64,000 nucleotides of DNA from Anodontia alba (GCA_964016985.1 OZ024828.1:24925543-24989542); one strand, 5' to 3'; shown: positions 32,311 through 43,466, counted from the first letter of the stretch. Made by a program: numbers and translations. The notes: generated by a model from the letters alone, not told the origin.

Positions 32311-33127
32311 CTAAACGCAACAACAAGGCAACGAACAGGACAAAACATGATAAAAGCCCCGCAGATAGCAGTCACGTGACTACAAAAATAGGCAACATCA
32401 GAAATATTTTAAACCTAAACCATTATATTTCTGAGTGCAATACCTACATGTAATGGCCATAGAGTGAGGTTGGCGGTAATTAATACAATTTGGTCAAGTA
32501 ATTTACAGCATTCTAAACATAAACTAAGTCAACAATACTTAAAGGAGATGTACATTTCAAACTTTTCAAACGTTAACTGAAACTTCATCACTGAATATGA
32601 GGAAGACGCTGGCAGCGATACTTGTTGTTGTTGTTTTTTTTTTGTTTTTTTTTTGTACTTTTATCTTTTGACCCTTTCGTATAACCGAGATAGGCAATCA
32701 GATTTTTTTTCCTTTTAAGATGAAACGCACACAACTCCATGCACCGTTTTTAATTTGTTTAGGCAAACAGCTGCACGTATTTAATTTAAAAGCGGTTCTC
32801 TGGTCATGCTGTAATAAGGTTTAAGGTAATAGCGCCGTAACTTGTCAAAGCACATTTGGTTCTGCTATCCTTTATGTAACTGTGTATTTTACTGTCCACG
32901 AACCAGACATACGTTACATAACTAAAGAAGACATTACATTTATCACCGAGGCCTTATCTCCGACTGACTTAAGATATACTGATGACAATTCTGACTTTAA
33001 TTTTGCTTTATTCTCTGTGATAAATCTATATTTATTACCATTAATAATACTTGATACACTTAGTAGAAGTTGTGATAGTTTTGACAATTGAGACAACTTT
33101 GTGATTTCCTGTTTACTTTTCTGCATG
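32311..33127. other. Single-copy-like stretch with two weak open frames
   Basis: No repeat family member is recognised, which is unusual here. A 69-codon frame at 32882-33091 (+) includes TKEDITFITEALSPTDLRY followed by a hydrophobic stretch (LFSVINLYLLPLIIL). A 24-codon frame at 32597 reads MRKTLAAILVVVVFFLFF, like a signal peptide, but much of that is a T run. Either could be an exon. I have no family match and treat both as unproven. Confidence 0.3.
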
Positions 33128-33245
33128 GCAAGCCCCTTCTAAACAGTTTTTCTTTTTTTTTATAAAAGGTAGAAAATGTGCTCCACGGGGAGCAGATTCT
33201 TTTCTTTTAGAGTCCTTTCGTGTTAGATATTATCCCTTTTTAGAA
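33128..33245. mobile_element. H fragment H7
   Basis: AGCCCCTTCTAAACAGTTTTTC, CTCCACGGGGAGCAGATTC, TTTTAGAGTCCTTTCG. Arms decayed. Confidence 0.5.
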
Positions 33246-33251
33246 CCTGAA

Positions 33252-33594
33252 CAGCTCGAACATCGATGGCTCCTTTATCATGAACTCGTTGTTGAGTCCC
33301 TACGAAATTCTTCCGATAGCTCAAGAAAACATAAATAATTAAGGAACTTTTCTTGTTTTATCATGAAATTGTATGTTGTATATACTCACTAGAATCGTCT
33401 CATCGAGGTGATTCTTAAGAGTACACTCAACATACCATTACTGTCTAGAAGGTCGAAAACACATTCTCTAAATCGTCGCCATTTGCTTCCTGACCTGGCT
33501 TCATGATTAACCCTCAGTGGCTTGCTCATATCTCGAACAAAATTCCATGGTCCCAAAGATGTTCGAGCTTTTGAACTTCGACTGTATTTTGATG
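33252..33594 (-). mobile_element. E element E3, reversed
   Basis: AGCTCGAACATCGATGGCTC at the left, GATGTTCGAGCTTTTGAACTTCGACTG at the right, core TAGAATCGTCTCATCGAGG. The internal order is reversed relative to E2. Confidence 0.7.
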
Positions 33595-33703
33595 GATTTG
33601 CTTCCGGTGAAAGTGTACCCGTTACCCCAGCAAAGCAAACTGGAAAAAAAGATGGCGTAGCCTTTTAAAATGTGACTAGATCTACCAAGTGAATACATAC
33701 TAC

Positions 33704-34027
33704 TATCGACTCGTGTAATCTCGACTTCGCTTATCTCGAAAAATGGCTTATCTAGAAGTGAAAACTTGGTCTCTGCGTTAACATGGGACTCTAACAACAG
33801 GTAACAAAATATTGTTAAAAAGAGAAGAAGTTGTTCCTAACTTCTTTTTTCCACAATATTTTCAATGTATCTCTAGCTTCAGGAGTCAAATAAGGTAATT
33901 TTGCTTGTGAAATGTGGTTGTTCGATTATTTGTTCTTTAATGCTGATATGTCTGATATGTCGAAGTATGGGTGTCTTGATGTATTTCAGAGGATTCCTTG
34001 GACATCGAGATAACAACAGTCGACTCT
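33704..34027 (+). mobile_element. F element F2
   Basis: CTCGTGTAATCTCGACTTCG, core AAAGAGAAGAAGTTGTTCC / CTTCTTTTTTCCACAATATT, and the right end CATCGAGATAACAACAGTCG. The left terminus is diverged. Confidence 0.65.
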
Positions 34028-34083
34028 ACATCTCAAATACTTTCTGCGGCTAGCGCCATTTCTGATCACACTGCGGATGCTCA

Positions 34084-34362
34084 AATCACGAAAACATGCC
34101 TATATAAATCTGAACCCCTTAAACCCCACTTTTGTATAGTGAAACTGGGGTTTACAGGGGTATACATTAATTTTCTTATTTCTGTTCAAAACCATAGATA
34201 GTGGGTACTCGTAAGAACCGCCTCGGCGAGGCGGTTCTAACGAGTACCCACAATCTATGTTTTGAGCAGAAATTTGAAAAATATCAGATTTTTTTTTCTG
34301 AAAATGTTCAGTTTTTGGAGGTGAAATTTTCTATATATTTGAATTGGCGTGTTTTCGTAATG
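34084..34362 (-). mobile_element. A element A10, intact
   Basis: ATCACGAAAACATGCC to GGCGTGTTTTCGTAATG. The core tip CCGCCTCGGCGAGGCGG is perfect; the short palindrome is CTGAAAATGTTCAG. Confidence 0.85.
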
Positions 34363-34882
34363 ACTAGACATGTTTGTTTTGCTGTTTTGTACATGTTTAC
34401 GTGAATCTAAAGTCTCCACAGTGCATCCAATTTGCGTTTATAATTCTATTTTGTAAGTAGGAGCGAAGTCACTGTTTTGTTTGCCCCACGCGTGCGCAGA
34501 CTGACTCCGCCTTCGCTGTTCGCACTTGTTCCGAAAACACATTTTCCTGTGCTGCGTAGTATTATGTTTCTGGCAGCGGTCTCATGTTCTAATGAGATTG
34601 AATATTTGTAATCAGTTTATCGCGTTCAACCAAATAATAACAGTTTAAAACACTGCAATATGCTTTCTTGATGACATAGCCTGCAAATTATTCAGTCTGG
34701 TATGCAATTTCGCCGTCTTAGTATTACACAGGCTAATATCATTTTTGTAACATTTGAAACTTGGGTGAAGCTGTTGCTACCAGTAAAATCGATTTAACCT
34801 CCCCACCCCATCCACGGTAGCTTTTACTGTTGACTGTTCTAAAGCTTTGGTTCTGGTGGGTGTGCGTGCGAATGGTCCCCTT

Positions 34883-35062
34883 CATTATGAAAACATGCCT
34901 ATTCAAATATACTGAAAATTTTACCACCAAAAAAGGAAAATTTTCAGATAAAAAGTACTGATATTTTTCTTATTTCTGCTCAAAACACAGATTGTGGGTA
35001 CTCGTTAGAACCGACCGCCTCGACAAGGCGGTTCTAACGAATACCCACAATCTATGTCTTTG
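34883..35062 (+). mobile_element. A element A11, right third lost
   Basis: CATTATGAAAACATGCC, the complete core with a 4-bp duplication in the left arm (ACCGACCGCC), then it stops after CACAATCTATGTCTTTG, where a B-containing element begins. Confidence 0.8.
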
Positions 35063-35063
35063 T

Positions 35064-35345
35064 GTCACGGTTATTTATAGCGGCACTATTCTTGTCACTG
35101 TGACATCAAAGTGCTGTTGATAGAGGGTTATCTGTAAAACCTGGACCAGGGCGTTTGGTTCTTGGCAAACAGTGCAGACCCAGATCAGACGCCGCACAAC
35201 GCGGCGTCTGATCAGGGTCTGCACTGTTTACTTTACTTACAGGAAGTTTAGGGTTATATGAAACAGTCTTAAGTCCCTTTCTGGGTCATTTTCCCAGCCT
35301 ACACTCAGAATCAATCGACCCACCAGTGCTGTCAGCGCTTTGATT
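35064..35345 (-). mobile_element. B element B15 (context 3), reversed
   Basis: Core (35164-35230): CAAACAGTGCAGACCCAGAT, GACGCCGC / GCGGCGTC tip ACAA, ATCAGGGTCTGCACTGTTTA. The right flank ACAGGAAGTTTAGGGTTATA, CAGTCTTAAGTCCC, CAATCGACCCACCAG is found inverted at 42160-42290. This flank is unrelated to contexts 1 and 2. Confidence 0.7.
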
Positions 35346-35488
35346 TTTATTTTTTGTTGGTTGTAACACGTGTGATATCCATCATAATTTTTTTTTTCTT
35401 TTTTTTTTTTTGTTTTACTCTTCCTCTTTGTGTCACTGGCTGCAGTGTTCTGTGAGTGAGGCTCTCCCTGGCATCTTTACTACACCTA

Positions 35489-35780
35489 CAGTAGAACCAC
35501 AATGAATCGAACATCTTTTGGACCACGAAAGTTTGTTCTAGAAGGTTAATCAAACCGCCAGTTTAGGAGACAAATGAGATTAATATATGGATGTCTTTTT
35601 GCTCTTCTTTGAATTAATGATATGTTGAATGTACTCATTAGAACGCATCGGTGATGCGATTCTGATGAGTACATACAACATCCATTTCATGATAAAATAG
35701 GAAACCATACTAAAATATCCATAAATATTTGTTTTCTTGAGCTACCGGAAGAAGTTCTTCGGGACTCAAAAACGAGTTCT
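35489..35780 (+). mobile_element. E element E4, left part (interrupted)
   Basis: TA then CAGTAGAACCACAATGAATC, core ATTAGAACGCATCGGTGATG, GGGACTCAAAAACGAGTTC, then A12 begins. Confidence 0.75.
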
Positions 35781-36058
35781 ATCCCAAAAACATGTCTATA
35801 TAACTCTGACCCCCTTAAACCCCAATTTTATATAATAAAACTGGGGTTTACAGGGGTATACATTATTTTTCTTATTTCTAGTTAAAACACAGATTGTGGG
35901 TATTGGTTAGAACCGCCTCACTGAGACGATTCTAACGAGTACCCACAATCTATGTTTTGAGCAGAAATATGAAAAATATAAGAATTTTTTATCTGAATTT
36001 TTTTCAGTTTTTGGAGGTGAAATTTTCTATACATTTGAATAGGCGTGTTTTCGTAATG
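35781..36058 (-). mobile_element. A element A12, nested in E4
   Basis: ATCCCAAAAACATGTC (diverged end) to GGCGTGTTTTCGTAATG. The right arm of the core has two changes (GAGACGATTC). Confidence 0.8.
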
Positions 36059-36111
36059 GAAGTAGCCACGGTAAACGAGTCATCGGTGTTCGAGTTATTG
36101 AGGTTTTAATG
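36059..36111 (+). mobile_element. E element E4, right end
   Basis: AGCCACGGTAAACGAGTCATC, GGTGTTCGAG, TTGAGGTTTTAATG then TA. The same text closes E5 at 43780-43836. Confidence 0.75.
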
Positions 36112-36233
36112 TATATTATACTGACTTGGTAAATATTTTGTTTACTCTAAAGATTGGATATACTAGATATTAAATTTACCAAAATACACTGGATCTCTTT
36201 TGTACGTATGTCATACATGCTATGTATTGTTCT

Positions 36234-36513
36234 CATTGCGTAAACACGCCTATTCAAATATATTGAAAATTTCACCACCTAAAACTGAAAGTTTTCAGAT
36301 ACAAAATCTGATATTTTTTACATTTCAGCTCAAAACATAGTTTGTGGGTACTCGTTAGAACCGCCGCGCCGAGGCGGTTCTAACGAGTACCCACAATCTA
36401 TATTTTTGAGCAGATATAAAACAAAAATAATGTATACCTCTGTAAACTCCAGTTTTACTGTATAAAAGTGGGGCTTAAAGGGGTCAAAATTATATAGGTA
36501 TGTTTGTACGATG
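36234..36513 (+). mobile_element. A element A13
   Basis: CATTGCGTAAACACGCC to GGTATGTTTGTACGATG. Core tip CCGCCGCGCCGAGGCGG. Confidence 0.83.
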
Positions 36514-36894
36514 TGTATTTCTATGTAAGGATTTATTTAAATAGAATAGTGTTTAGACCAAAAGTACACTGCTGTAGCGTGGTCAATGTGTCATCAATGA
36601 TCGTTATTAATAAATTAATAAGAACAACTATGAAGCCCTTATGAAACGAAATACATTTAGCAATGTTTATATGGAAAATAACGAAATGAAGCGGCACAAG
36701 GGATATCTGTCATTCAACATAGCTAAAAATAAACAGATGAAGCCTTGGACAAAGATACTTGTCATTCAATGCTGCTTTGATAAGTAAACAAGAATTATAA
36801 ATAAATAAAATGTTAATAAACTGCAGCATGTTGTATGTAAGAGGTTTCAGAACAATGCGTGTGACGTGCACGATCATGTAAATACAGTCAATCC

Positions 36895-37223
36895 TCTTTA
36901 TACCGACGCAAGGACAAAATTCGTTATTATGGTAATTTAACTGGCATGAATCCTTCCCTCAGGAGGTGACAGTTAAAGTTATGCAAGAATGTAGTATTTA
37001 ATACTTTAAACTTAAAACATTTGTTTTGGATATTTGTTAGAATCGCCTCATCGCGGCGATTCTAATAAATATTCAAAATATATATATTCCAAGATGAAAT
37101 AAGTATAAAACAATGCATTTCTTACATTTAATTCTTCACATTAAGGATGCTTAACAGCAGCAAATTCTTTTTAATGGCAGCATCTTTGGGAACAAATGCT
37201 ATAATTTTAACGAGGGTTCACTG
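36895..37223 (+). mobile_element. D element D2
   Basis: TA, CAGTCAATCCTCTTTATACC, core TTAGAATCGCCTCATCGCGG, ACGAGGGTTCACTG. The left TA is present; the right side reads CA. Confidence 0.75.
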
Positions 37224-37229
37224 CATCCA

Positions 37230-37380
37230 GAATAGTATAAGAGCCAGGAAGAATCACAATAACATAACATAGCCTATCAAAGACACTAAAAAAAGGGCAA
37301 ATAGACAGGCAGTATACAAGTCACAAATCGAAGAAAAGCAAATCAACCAGCTTTCTATTTCCAGTAGGGTGATCATAATG
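37230..37380 (+). repeat. P low-copy repeat P1
   Basis: AACATAGCCTATCAAAGACA and AATAGACAGGCAG resemble P2 (40500-40712). Each directly follows a D element. Confidence 0.45.
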
Positions 37381-37478
37381 CGAACAGAACAAAGCATAAA
37401 CAAAGCCCGACAGAGAGCTAAAACTGCAAAATGGTTGTTCGGCTCGCATCTATAGGCTCCCTAGCTGAAGAAGACCTG

Positions 37479-37721
37479 GCTCCGAGGATATAAAACTTTT
37501 TGTCATGCTCAACTCAGCTGAGCATGAAATTTGTCCTGCTAATAAATCTTAAATTACTAGCAGTTGCATAATCTGTCTTGCTAAACATAGCTGAACAGAA
37601 CATTTTCTCTGCTAATAAATATGAACATGTCAACTATTATTGGCGTTTTCATATTTATTAGCAGAGAAAATTTTATGCTCAGCTGACTTGAGCATGAGAA
37701 AAAGATATAAAACCGCGGGGC
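37479..37721. mobile_element. I element I1
   Basis: Ends GCTCCGAGGATATAAAAC and ATATAAAACCGCGGGGC. Arms ATGCTCAACTCAGCTGAGC and TCTCTGCTAATAAATATGAAC with complements around GTCAACTATTATTGGCG. CTG flanks both ends exactly (37476-37478 and 37722-37724), consistent with a 3-bp target duplication. Confidence 0.75.
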
Positions 37722-37828
37722 CTGGATTCTCACATTTGTTTGCACGTTGAGAGTATTTAGTTGGCTTGAAAAAAAAACTTTGTTGATGTTCAGTTAGTAT
37801 TATAATCGATGTGAGTAGCCGAATTCCA

Positions 37829-38118
37829 CATTACGAAAACACTCATATTCAAATATACAGAAAGTTTCACCTCCAAAAACTGAACATTTTCAGATAAAAA
37901 AAACAAAACAAAAAAAAAAAAACTCTAATATTTTTCATATTTCTGTTCAAAACATAGATTGTTGGTACTCGTTAGAACTGCCTCGGCGAGGCAGTTCAAA
38001 CGAGTACCCACAATCTATGTTTTTGAGCAGATATAAGAAAAATAATGTATACCCCTGTAAATCACAGTTTTACTATATAAAAATGGGGTTAAAGGGATCA
38101 CAATTATATAGGCATATT
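37829..38118 (+). mobile_element. A element A14
   Basis: CATTACGAAAACACTC to GGCATATTTTTTCGTG. A-rich insertion after TTTTCAGATAAAAAAAACAA. The core shows paired changes (GAACTGCCTCG / CGAGGCAGTTC). Confidence 0.83.
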
Positions 38119-38213
38119 TTTTCGTGCCTCCTAATAGTTGTGTCGGTGAGAAGCCGCTCTTTTGTACTATATGCTGATACCGGCTTATTTGATTTAAAGG
38201 GACTGAATATACA

Positions 38214-38352
38214 CCAAGTTCCTTCTAAAAAGGGGTCTACTCTAAAAGAAAATAATTTGCTTCCCACTGGAGCGAAATCTTTCCTTTCAGAGTAGACTCC
38301 TTTTCCGAAGGAAAGCAGAACAATTTTCACGGAGGATGTCCTCCTGAAAATG
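38214..38352. mobile_element. H element H8
   Basis: TTCCTTCTAAAAAGGGGTC, TACTCTAAAAGAAAATAATTTGC on the left arm, GCGAAATCTTTCC, TTTCAGAGTAGACTCC on the right. Close to the family's full palindrome. Confidence 0.65.
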
Positions 38353-39465
38353 TAACTGCCCCCTTATGTTTTACCAGAGCTTGTTGCGAAACCATAACAT
38401 CTTATGTAGTAATTTAGAAACATCGTTTTTCCATTTCACTACAGAACCATTTGTGACAGACTAAATTCTGAACATCACCTATCCAGTCAATGATTAAATT
38501 TATCCATTTAGATTTTTCTACTTTTGTTGAGGAACAATATGATTGCACCCTTCAAAAGTAGCTCGTAAAATTAGGAAACAAAGACGTGACTAAAAGGGAA
38601 TAGTTTTACATTAGACAATCGACCTAAACTTCATGAAACTATCGGACAAAAACGTGACAAATTTCATTTTTGTGGTTCAAGCTAGTATTCTTGAAGCCAC
38701 ATCAGCGGAATGCACGGAATGATATCGCTAAGTACCGATATACCGTGCAAATCTGGCTCTAAAATTAGAATGACCACTGTCTTATCTTTTGATGCTTTAT
38801 GGTAACACGTCTACGTGAACAGGTTATTTTAATCCAAGAATTTTTCCCACTCCATAAAGATGTAAAAGTGAAGAAATGCATTACCCGCAATGTGCGAAAA
38901 CGCACGTTCTGAGTCAGAAGGTGCGTTTTCGCATATTGTGGCTAATACACGTTCTGAAATGTGCGCAGTATGTATCCTCTACTTAGAAATGTGCAATGGC
39001 GCGGTCTGACCAGTCTTTGTTGTCCGCATAAAGAAATTTTGCATCGTTGGGTATCCAAAACAATGCGCACAGTGTAGATTCACTAGGCCCAAATGTCCGA
39101 AGGAACGTTTACCGGCGTTTCGGTTCATATGATTAAAGGTGCACTCACATATAAATGTATTTAATGCCAAAAGCTAAAGGAAGTAAGAAGCAACATTAAA
39201 TCAGATTACAAATGAACCAAATCACAAAAATAGTCTAATAATGTATACACCCACATATTCCTGTTTTCATTTTATTATATATTGTTATGGAACATAAGGG
39301 TCTAATTTATATGAATATTTTCACATTAAAATAAATCTTTAAGAATCATTATCAGAACAAATGACGTCATCGTCATGACGTCATTCATGGATACTAGTTA
39401 GCTGCCAAAGAGCAAACAAAAGAGTTAAAGTTTAAGGGGAACTCATGCACTTGATAGTTTTACCG
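38353..39465. other. Intergenic stretch, short hairpin only
   Basis: A short palindrome lies at 38893-38937 (GTGCGAAAACGCACGTTC / AAGGTGCGTTTTCGCA). AAATGACGTCATCGTCATGACG at 39358 is a small symmetric site. No gene recognised. Confidence 0.45.
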
Positions 39466-39469
39466 CTGT

Positions 39470-39658
39470 AACAAGGGAGACAATTTTTGTGACTTCCTGT
39501 TTACTTTACTGCATACTCTGTTCCGTCTGAAAAGGGGATCTACTCTTAAATAGAAAGATATTTGCTCCAAGGGGTTGTGTTGGGAGAGGGTGAGTGGGGC
39601 AAATTCTTTAATTTCAGTGATGACCCTTTTTCAGAAGGGAGATAATTAATTTTGACAG
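39470..39658. mobile_element. H element H9
   Basis: CCGTCTGAAAAGGGGATC, TACTCTTAAATAGAAAGATATTTGCTCC, decayed right arm CAAATTCTTTAATTTCAG, TTTTTCAGAAGGGAG. Confidence 0.55.
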
Positions 39659-39659
39659 T

Positions 39660-39932
39660 CATCAAGAAACATGCTTATATAATTTTGACCCTTAAACCCC
39701 ACTTTTATATAGTAAAACTGGGGTTTACAGGGTTATATATTTTTTCTTATTTTTGCTCTAAAACATAGATTGCGGGTACTCGTTAGAACCCCTCTGCGAG
39801 GCGTTTCTAACGGGTACCCAAAATCTATGTTTTGAGCAGAAATATGAAAAATATCAGAGTTTTTTATCTGAAAATTTTCAGTTTTTGGAGGTGAAATTTT
39901 CTACATATTTGAATAGGCGTGTTTTCGTAATG
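39660..39932 (-). mobile_element. A element A15
   Basis: CATCAAGAAACATGC to GGCGTGTTTTCGTAATG. The core is slightly decayed (GAACCCCTCTGCGAGGCGTTTC). Confidence 0.83.
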
Positions 39933-40126
39933 ATTCACATCTGTAAGTGTGACCATTCCCCTAACAGCTTTAAGTATCTGAACATCGTCACGTGAATCGG
40001 TGCCTACGGGCAATATGAGAACAATAGAGATACAGATCAGCCTGCGAAGCCGTAATGCCTCATCCGGGTGCTTGCAGTACGTCTATATACTGGCACATTA
40101 CGCAAATACATTTATGTAGAAGTATA

Positions 40127-40472
40127 CAGAACCCTCTTTATACCGACACTCGATACTACGACAAAATTCGTTATTATGACAATTTGACTGTCATAAAACC
40201 TTCGTTTAAGAGGTAACAATTAGTAAAAAATGCAAGAATATTGTATTAAATATTTTTAAGAAACATATGTTTTGGATATTTGTTAGAATCGCCTCAGTGA
40301 GGCGATTCTAACAAATATCCAAAACATTTGTTCTCTGAGGAAATAAGAACAAATCAAGACCTTTCTTACATGTACCTATGAATCTGCACATTAAAGATTC
40401 TTTACAACAGCAAATTCATTTAAATGGCAACGTCTTTGGGAACAAATGCCGTCGTTATAACGCGGTTCGCTG
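40127..40472 (+). mobile_element. D element D3, TA on both sides
   Basis: TA, CAGAACCCTCTTTATACC, ATTCGTTATTATGACAATTTG, perfect core TTAGAATCGCCTCAGTGAGG, ATGGCAACGTCTTTGGG, ACGCGGTTCGCTG, TA. Confidence 0.8.
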
Positions 40473-40499
40473 TACTACGTTTACAGATTCAAAGAGGAA

Positions 40500-40712
40500 T
40501 GGCCCTTAAGAGCAATTAACACATAGAACTGAAAACATCAGAGCCACAATCACAGAACACAGCCAACCAATGCCAGGACGTAAAGCAAGCATATTGTAAA
40601 ACAATGAAAAGCCTTAGTCACAGAACCATAGCCTACCAACGACAACACAAGGTAGAGTAAAGAAAGTAGAACAGGCAGAGCTAGTTCCAAAGCAAAGGAA
40701 AGCAAAGCAACT
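40500..40712 (+). repeat. P low-copy repeat P2
   Basis: AGAGCCACAATCACAGAACAC, AACCATAGCCTACCAACGACA and GTAGAACAGGCAG resemble P1, P3 (43316) and P4 (46520). Function unknown. Confidence 0.45.
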
Positions 40713-40718
40713 ACATCA

Positions 40719-40921
40719 CATGTACGAAAAAATGCCTATTCAAGTATACTGAAAATTTTACCACCAAAAAATGAAAATTTTCAGATAAAAAAGTCCGATA
40801 TTTTTCATATTTCTTCTCAAAACAAAGATTGTGGGTAATGTATACCCCTGTAAATCCAAGTCTTACTATATAAAAGTGGGGTTTAAGGGGGTCAATATTA
40901 TATAGGCATGATTTCGTGATG
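40719..40921 (+). mobile_element. A element A16, central hairpin deleted
   Basis: TGTACGAAAAAATGCC to GGCATGATTTCGTGATG. After AAGATTGTGGGTA the sequence jumps straight to ATGTATACCCCTGTAAATCC, so both hairpin arms are gone while the ends and the outer text remain. Confidence 0.83.
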
Positions 40922-40971
40922 AATTCGTTTTTCCCCCACGAGGTTTTCACATTCTTTTATGTGCCGCGTCT

Positions 40972-41199
40972 TTACAAAATCAACAAAAAGGCATGTGCAC
41001 CCAGCGAAGACTCAGATCAGCCTTGGCATCCGCCTAGTCTGATCAAAGTCTTCGCTTGCGCGCCCAATGGGTAGCTAAGGACTCAAGCTTTCTTCGTGCG
41101 GACAGCGAACTCTGATCAGACTGGGCGGATGCCAAGGCTGATCTGAGTCTTCGCTGGACGCACATGCAATTCTCTTGGTTTTGTCATGCGCTGGCTCAA
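40972..41199 (+). mobile_element. C element C7
   Basis: AAAAAGGCATGTGCACCC, GCGAAGACTCAGATCAGCC, CATCCGCCTAGTCTGATC, second half GACTGGGCGGATGCCAAGGC, end GGTTTTGTCATGCGCTGGCTC. Confidence 0.75.
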
Positions 41200-41884
41200 G
41201 CAGAACCCATCAAAAAACAATGATATGACAGCAGACAGGCCAGACATGAAAACAGTCCCGTCAAGCAGCGAGCGGCCAAACGGTCCCAAAATGAAACACC
41301 ATTAGAAACCGCTACTGCCATAGAAAAGTCAGTCACCAGTAGGAAACAAAAGGCAAAATGGGCAGCAATTGAAGATGATCGCGATGATAGCATAAGGACA
41401 AGACAAAGTGATACACGAAAACAAAACATAAAGCCAAGGCGGGTCCGTTATTCAGTGGGTACCACGATGCTAGAATTCAAACATGTTTTAATATGGAGAC
41501 AATGCTATTCTCATTTTGACTAGTTTTGTGCAGTTCCAATTCCAATGCGACTAACCGTATTCTTGGCTGAAGGAGATAGCTTACATTTAACGATGTCAAC
41601 ATTTCATTTTTGAGTCTTTCTGAAGAACCGTTTCCTTCAAATCAAATGCCAGCCGTAACCAAAGTACGATATTACGACACTTAATTACTTCCCAAGATCG
41701 CGAAAAGCATCTGTCATCCAAATATTTAGGTTATCTTCTGTCCCCATGACAATTAATCAATACCTCAATTTGCTTCCTCGTTTCATCAGTACTTCCGCCA
41801 AGATATATCACTTCAGATTTGACACAAAAATTCTTATTGTACAAGACACAGTTTTACATTTACATGAGCCTCTAGGTGTGAAAA

Positions 41885-42090
41885 CCTTCTTCCTGACATA
41901 TGTACCAAAGGAATACTCTGATAAATCTGCGCCTCGGCGCAGTCTGATCAGAGTCTTTGTCCGCATGAAGGAGTATTTTATCACTGGCTTATCCAAAATG
42001 CGTCCATTGAAGTTTCTGATCAGCCTGCGCAAAAGCGCAGGCTGATCCGAATCTTCGCTGGACGCACATGTCACATGTCATATGTTTAAT
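41885..42090 (+). mobile_element. C element C8
   Basis: ACTCTGATAAATCTGCGCCTC / GGCGCAGTCTGATCAGAGTC, then CCTGCGCAAAAGCGCAGG with flanking GATCAG..CTGATC. Ends not clear. Confidence 0.65.
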
Positions 42091-42159
42091 CTTCCTAAGA
42101 CATTATCTTTCTTTGTCACAGTGATCGTTATATTCCGTATGAAATAGTCTTTCTAAAAA

Positions 42160-42365
42160 ATCAAAGCACTGATAGCACTGAAGGGTCGATTGGCTCTCAG
42201 TGCAGATCAGTGTAGGCTTGGAAAATGCTCCTGAACGGGGACTTAAGACTGTTTCCTTTAACCCTTAACTTCCTGTACTTTACGCAAACAGTGCAGTCCC
42301 TGATCAGATGTCGCGTTCTGCAACGGCTGATCTGGGTCTAAACTGTATGCCAATGTCCTAGTCTA
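42160..42365 (+). mobile_element. B element B16 (context 3)
   Basis: GAAGGGTCGATTGGCTCTC, TAGGCTTGGAAAATGC, GGGACTTAAGACTGTTTCC, TAACTTCCTGTACTTTACGC, core GCAGTCCCTGATCAGATGTC. The flank is the inverted counterpart of 35230-35345. Confidence 0.7.
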
Positions 42366-42399
42366 AATTTTACAGCTAATCCTCTTTACACCGCTATAT

Positions 42400-43013
42400 A
42401 TAACAGTTATCTGGATTTCGTCTAACGCGCGGTTTGATTTCATTGCTCAATGATAGTCACGTGGACAACTACCTTAAGGAAATTTTGGCGATTGTAAATA
42501 ATCGAACCAATAAATATGGGTATACCTAGTATAGGACACAGTCACGGAGAGTAACCGTCACTAGGCACCGGGTAATGATTGACCGACACAAAACGACGTC
42601 ATTGAAGAGTGTTAACATTTTAACGAAAGCAGAATGAGCAAACAAAGGGAATTTGCAACAGATCAAGAACTGCCACATTGGAACGGTCAACAATAATAAT
42701 GTTCGGAGGAATATGCTAAAATAAAAGTTGGTTTTAAGTGCCGTTTGCGGCCGAAACATGCTACCCGTACGTCACCAAAGTGCACTTATTTCTTTTCAAT
42801 AGGATGATTTGAGCCGATTCTGGTATCCTGGAAAATCGAGCTGCATAAAACAGTGATAAGGTGTATGTAGCCCTGCAAACTACATTGCTGTCATATTGGA
42901 TAATAGTAATGATGTTGAAGAAGCTCCACACACAAAGACCATAGCCCATAAATGACACCGAACACATCAATAGGATACATGTAGCAAATAGGTCTAAACA
43001 GCAAACACGTCCT
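42400..43013. other. Intergenic stretch, no feature seen
   Basis: No family member was recognised. Minus-strand frames at 42526-42759 and 42761-42970 have no motif I can name. Confidence 0.4.
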
Positions 43014-43279
43014 CATCACGAAAACATGCCTATATATTTTTGACCCCCTTAAACACCACTTTTATATAGTAAAGCTGGGGTTTACAGGGGTATACATTAT
43101 TTTTCTTATTTCTGCTCAAAAATATAGATTGTGGGTACTCGTTCGAACCGCCTCGCCGAGGCGGTTCTAACGAGTACCCACAATCTATGTTTTGAGCATA
43201 AATATAAAATATATCAGAAAATTTTCATTTTTTAGTGGTTAAATTTTTTGTGTATTTGAATAGGCTTGTTTTCGTAATG
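43014..43279 (-). mobile_element. A element A17
   Basis: CATCACGAAAACATGCC to GGCTTGTTTTCGTAATG. Perfect core tip CCGCCTCGCCGAGGCGG. Confidence 0.85.
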
Positions 43280-43315
43280 TTTAGAACAAAAGTACATGTA
43301 TAAGAGTAGATACCC

Positions 43316-43405
43316 AGGAAATGCCACAATCACGAAGCACAGCCTTCCCGAGGCCCAAACAGAAGGAGAGATGAGGAACAAATAAGGACACCACAGACAG
43401 AAGCA
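43316..43405 (+). repeat. P low-copy repeat P3
   Basis: AAATGCCACAATCACGAAGC, ACAGCCTTCCCGAGG and AAGGAGAGATGAGGAACAAA align with P4 at 46520-46605. Confidence 0.6.
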
Positions 43406-43466
43406 CAAACAAAGAAGACACACAACAGAGGAGCCGCCTTGGAACGGTTAGCAGGAAAACTAAGTA

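Noticed and set aside
41196..41429. Minus-strand 77-codon frame with hydrophobic segments
   Set aside because: It has no recognisable family, and the plus strand here is a CA/GAC-rich stretch resembling P repeat sequence. Support is insufficient.
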